A stretch of 64,000 nt of DNA from JBBQYD01 sp942493075 (GTDB taxonomy: Bacteria; Verrucomicrobiota; Verrucomicrobiia; Limisphaerales; UBA8199): assembly GCA_942493075.1 (NCBI GenBank), contig OW818681.1, positions 3,162,001 through 3,226,000 on the forward strand, given 5' to 3'. Below are positions 61,886-64,000 of the stretch, piece by piece. A program made the position numbers and the translations under genes. Numbering within the stretch: position 1 is the first letter of the stretch; each line of letters opens with the position of its first letter. The notes beneath the pieces were generated by a model. It was not told the origin of the DNA, did no database searches, and saw nothing but the letters and a program-made list of their open reading frames with translations.

Positions 61886-62502
61886 CGCCGTAGCATGCGA
61901 CCGCTCTCCATGACCCGCTGCAATTCCTCAAGCACCGGCGCCATCTCCGCTTTTGTTTCCGCGGAACTTTGGCTGTAAAATGTCTTCAAACCCATCGTTC
62001 GGATCTTTGCCTGTAATTCCGGGCTTAGCGCCGGGGCATTCGTCCCCTGCCCTCCCGGAGCCAGGGCTTCTTCAGGATTCCGATTCCGGGCTTCTCTCAA
62101 ACGCTTCAAGGCATCGTCAATTGCACGCTGCCTCTTTTCATCGGGCAACTGCTCGAAAGCAGTGATCATTTGTTTGAATCCCGCAGGCATGGTGGCTTCC
62201 AGGAATGCGGATTTTTCTTCTTCAGTCATCTGCTCAAACCATTTCATCATTGCCTGGTTGAACCTCGCCCGCCTTCGTTCTTCGAATGAAAGTGCGTTGA
62301 GCTTCTCGGCAAGTTCCCTGATGGCTCGTGCCCGAGCCTCCGGACTCAGTTTGCTGAGATCTGTCGAAGAGACGAAAGCCGCCACCTTTTCTGCGGTTAC
62401 CCGGCTGTTTTCCGAAATGCGCCAGCCAACGACCGCAGCGATCCATACGACTATGATCGCGGCGCCTATCCAGAGCACTGGACGCCAACGGGAGCTAAGC
62501 AT
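61882..62502 (-). CDS. Membrane-anchored helical protein of unknown function
   Basis: About 206 residues from the ATG at 62502 (the frame extends to 62652 without a credible N-terminus). One N-terminal transmembrane helix (VLWIGAAIIVVWIAAVVGW) is followed by a highly charged, mostly helical body: LSPEARARAIRELAEKLNAL, RRRARFNQAMMKWFEQMTEEEKSAF, LPDEKRQRAIDDALKRLREA (each in outline). The Arg/Glu pattern looks like a helical bundle or short coiled coil. I do not recognise a family. It is the first gene of the operon with the pseudopilin and ABC transporter genes. Confidence 0.7.
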   Translation of the reverse strand: MLSSRWRPVLWIGAAIIVVWIAAVVGWRISENSRVTAEKVAAFVSSTDLSKLSPEARARAIRELAEKLNALSFEERRRARFNQAMMKWFEQMTEEEKSAFLEATMPAGFKQMITAFEQLPDEKRQRAIDDALKRLREARNRNPEEALAPGGQGTNAPALSPELQAKIRTMGLKTFYSQSSAETKAEMAPVLEELQRVMESGRMLRR

Positions 62503-62681
62503 AGGTCGAGTGTAAGCCGTGGCCTGCAACCTGCCAGAAAAAACATAACACCGGCAACCACCGGCAACGCAGGGGTGCGATTGAAAAAGCTCGACTTTAC
62601 GCCGGGAGACGCAAAGTATGGCGCATTGCCACAGGGTAGCCCTCTGCGGCATGAACCCTAAACCCGATTAACCACTGTCTC

Positions 62682-64000
62682 ATGAACCAGAAATCGCTGC
62701 ATCTGGCCGCGCTGGCACTTGCTGCCACCGGGTTACCCGCCCTGGCTCAAGTCTCTCTGGCTGGCTCCACCACCGAACCAACCGACACCCGCACGTTTGA
62801 GGAGTTCTTAAACGATATCAAGAAACCGCTTCCATGGCTGACCTGGGGAGCAGATCTGCGCACCCGCAATGAGTATCTGCACCGGGCCATAACATTGACC
62901 GAAAACAACGCTCTCCACCAGCAGGATGTCGTCCGTTTCCGTGCCCGGCTTTGGACTACCATCGCTCCGAGCACCAACCTTGTGTTCAATGCCCGCCTGG
63001 CAGCCGAACCACGCTTATGGATCAACGATGCCTTTGCTGGAACCTATCGCGGGCGCACAGGCATGGAATGGCGCTATGGCATTCTGGACCTGCTCAATGT
63101 CAAGTGGAGCAACGTCCTCGACCAGCCTCTCACTGTTTCCGCCGGCCGCCAGGAAATTCTCCTCGGCGACTACTATGACTGGTGGCTCGTGGCTGATGGC
63201 ACGCCAAGCGACGGCTCATGGACGCTGTCTTTCGACAGTGCGCGATTGACCTATGAGTTGCCCGAGGTTAAGACCAAACTCGATCTGATATTCATCCAGC
63301 AGAATGCCCGTCCCGATGAGTTTCTGCCCACCCTGCAAGCTCACCCGGATGGCTACCAATTGACCGAGCAAAATGAGCGCGGCCTTGTTGCCTACGTTTC
63401 CAACAAGTCCATTCAGAACCTTCAAGCGGATGGTTACTTCATCTACAAGCATGATGAGCGCGAGTTTGCCAACGGTGATAACGCGGATATCTACACAGTG
63501 GGCGGCAAGCTGACCGGCACCCCGATTCCAAACTGGAGCTACTCACTCGAAGGCGCCTACCAGTTCGGCTGGAAAGAAGACCGGATTGGCGGCGTACTCG
63601 CCAACCGTGATCTCGATGCATACGGAGCGAAGGCGAAACTGGCATACTCATTTGACGACGCCCTAAAGAATCAGATCAGCCTCGGTGGTGAGTTGCTCTC
63701 GGGTGATAACCCGAATACGCCGGAGGATGAGATGTTCGATCTGCTCTGGGGCCGCTGGCCGCGCTGGAGCGAACTCTACATCTACTCCTATGTGAACGAA
63801 ACAGGCGGACGTATCGCACAGATGAACAACTTGCTGCGGTTCGGTCCGACCTGGAGTATGGTCCCCACCAAACGGATGAATGTAGGGATGACCTACAATG
63901 CTCTCTTCGCGCCCCAGGAGACCCCGACGCGGACAATCAGCAATACTCTCTTCAGCAATGACAGCCACTTTCGCGGCCATTATTTGCAAGTGTTCGTGAA
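62682..64000 (+). CDS. Alginate-export-type outer-membrane porin, N-terminal part
   Basis: The frame starts with ATG at 62682 and stays open past the right edge (439 codons visible), so it is incomplete. A signal peptide (LHLAALALAATGLPALAQ) precedes a typical porin start, FLNDIKKPLPWLTWGADL. The body alternates short polar and aromatic strands (RLWTTIAPSTNLVFNARLAAE, LTVSAGRQEILLGDYYDWW, YSLEGAYQFGWKEDR), consistent with an 18-stranded AlgE-like beta-barrel. Members let alginate or other anionic sugars pass, but the name is a family label here; no alginate genes are near. It is divergent from the pseudopilin-ABC operon. Confidence 0.78.
   Translation, partial: MNQKSLHLAALALAATGLPALAQVSLAGSTTEPTDTRTFEEFLNDIKKPLPWLTWGADLRTRNEYLHRAITLTENNALHQQDVVRFRARLWTTIAPSTNLVFNARLAAEPRLWINDAFAGTYRGRTGMEWRYGILDLLNVKWSNVLDQPLTVSAGRQEILLGDYYDWWLVADGTPSDGSWTLSFDSARLTYELPEVKTKLDLIFIQQNARPDEFLPTLQAHPDGYQLTEQNERGLVAYVSNKSIQNLQADGYFIYKHDEREFANGDNADIYTVGGKLTGTPIPNWSYSLEGAYQFGWKEDRIGGVLANRDLDAYGAKAKLAYSFDDALKNQISLGGELLSGDNPNTPEDEMFDLLWGRWPRWSELYIYSYVNETGGRIAQMNNLLRFGPTWSMVPTKRMNVGMTYNALFAPQETPTRTISNTLFSNDSHFRGHYLQVFV

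Noticed and set aside
1..64000. tRNA or rRNA genes, CRISPR arrays, transposases
   Set aside because: No T-loop motif, rRNA segment, regularly spaced repeat or transposase frame was found by eye; a covariance search was not possible.

Overview
The window reads as chromosomal DNA of a free-living, polysaccharide-degrading bacterium of the PVC group, most likely Verrucomicrobiota (Pedosphaera/Limisphaera-like). This is inferred from gene style: two short prepilin-type proteins with an FTLIELLVVIAII or FTLVELLVVIAII head, a very large secreted subtilase with FN3-like modules and DxDxDG repeats, sugar isomerase/oxidoreductase pairs, GH127 and GH9 enzymes, and a class II ribonucleotide reductase. 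No rRNA, tRNA, CRISPR array, transposase or phage gene was seen.

Layout. 1-4655: the start of an exported protein (cut by the window edge), a pseudopilin, a NarL-type response regulator and a GH9 lipoprotein glycosidase. 4871-9352: a tightly coupled run of glycosyltransferase, sugar-phosphate transferase and NDP-sugar pyrophosphorylase-like protein, followed by a STAS protein and a fused RsbW-like kinase/RsbU-like phosphatase, which looks like a small exopolysaccharide module with a partner-switching regulator. 9496-22566: housekeeping genes (dnaE, rimO, lepB, lepA) with a sugar isomerase/oxidoreductase operon and a GH5 gene between them. 22760-31641: a URO-D-like enzyme, an ECF sigma/membrane protein/bactofilin-RDD operon with overlapping genes, a YhhN protein, an aldehyde dehydrogenase and a GH127 enzyme. 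31810-45311: a Sel1-repeat/FHA pair, the 1781-residue subtilase, an RluE-type pseudouridine synthase, a membrane-anchored GrpE-like protein, an aminotransferase, a GH3 enzyme and der.

45312-55177: the class II ribonucleotide reductase gene nrdJ, preceded by a promoter with two NrdR-box-like palindromes 32 bp apart. Next comes an accessory block: an AAA-type P-loop ATPase plus a DUF262/HNH (GmrSD-like) protein, ending inside a broken vapC toxin gene whose vapB antitoxin is intact. An orphan chemoreceptor follows, with a structured leader RNA. 55178-64000: adk, ppdK, an exported tyrosine-phosphatase-like protein, a four-gene operon (exported coiled-coil protein, pseudopilin, ABC ATPase, ABC permease) and the start of an alginate-export-type porin.

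Most notable: (1) the two-gene ATPase plus DUF262/HNH island that truncates a vapBC locus; (2) a 44-bp copy of the lepB 3' end on the far side of the GH5 gene, with mostly silent changes; (3) the NrdR-like operator pair at nrdJ; (4) the GrpE-like protein with a membrane anchor; (5) the hairpin leader of the chemoreceptor gene. All functions are assigned by reading motifs; no database search was run.
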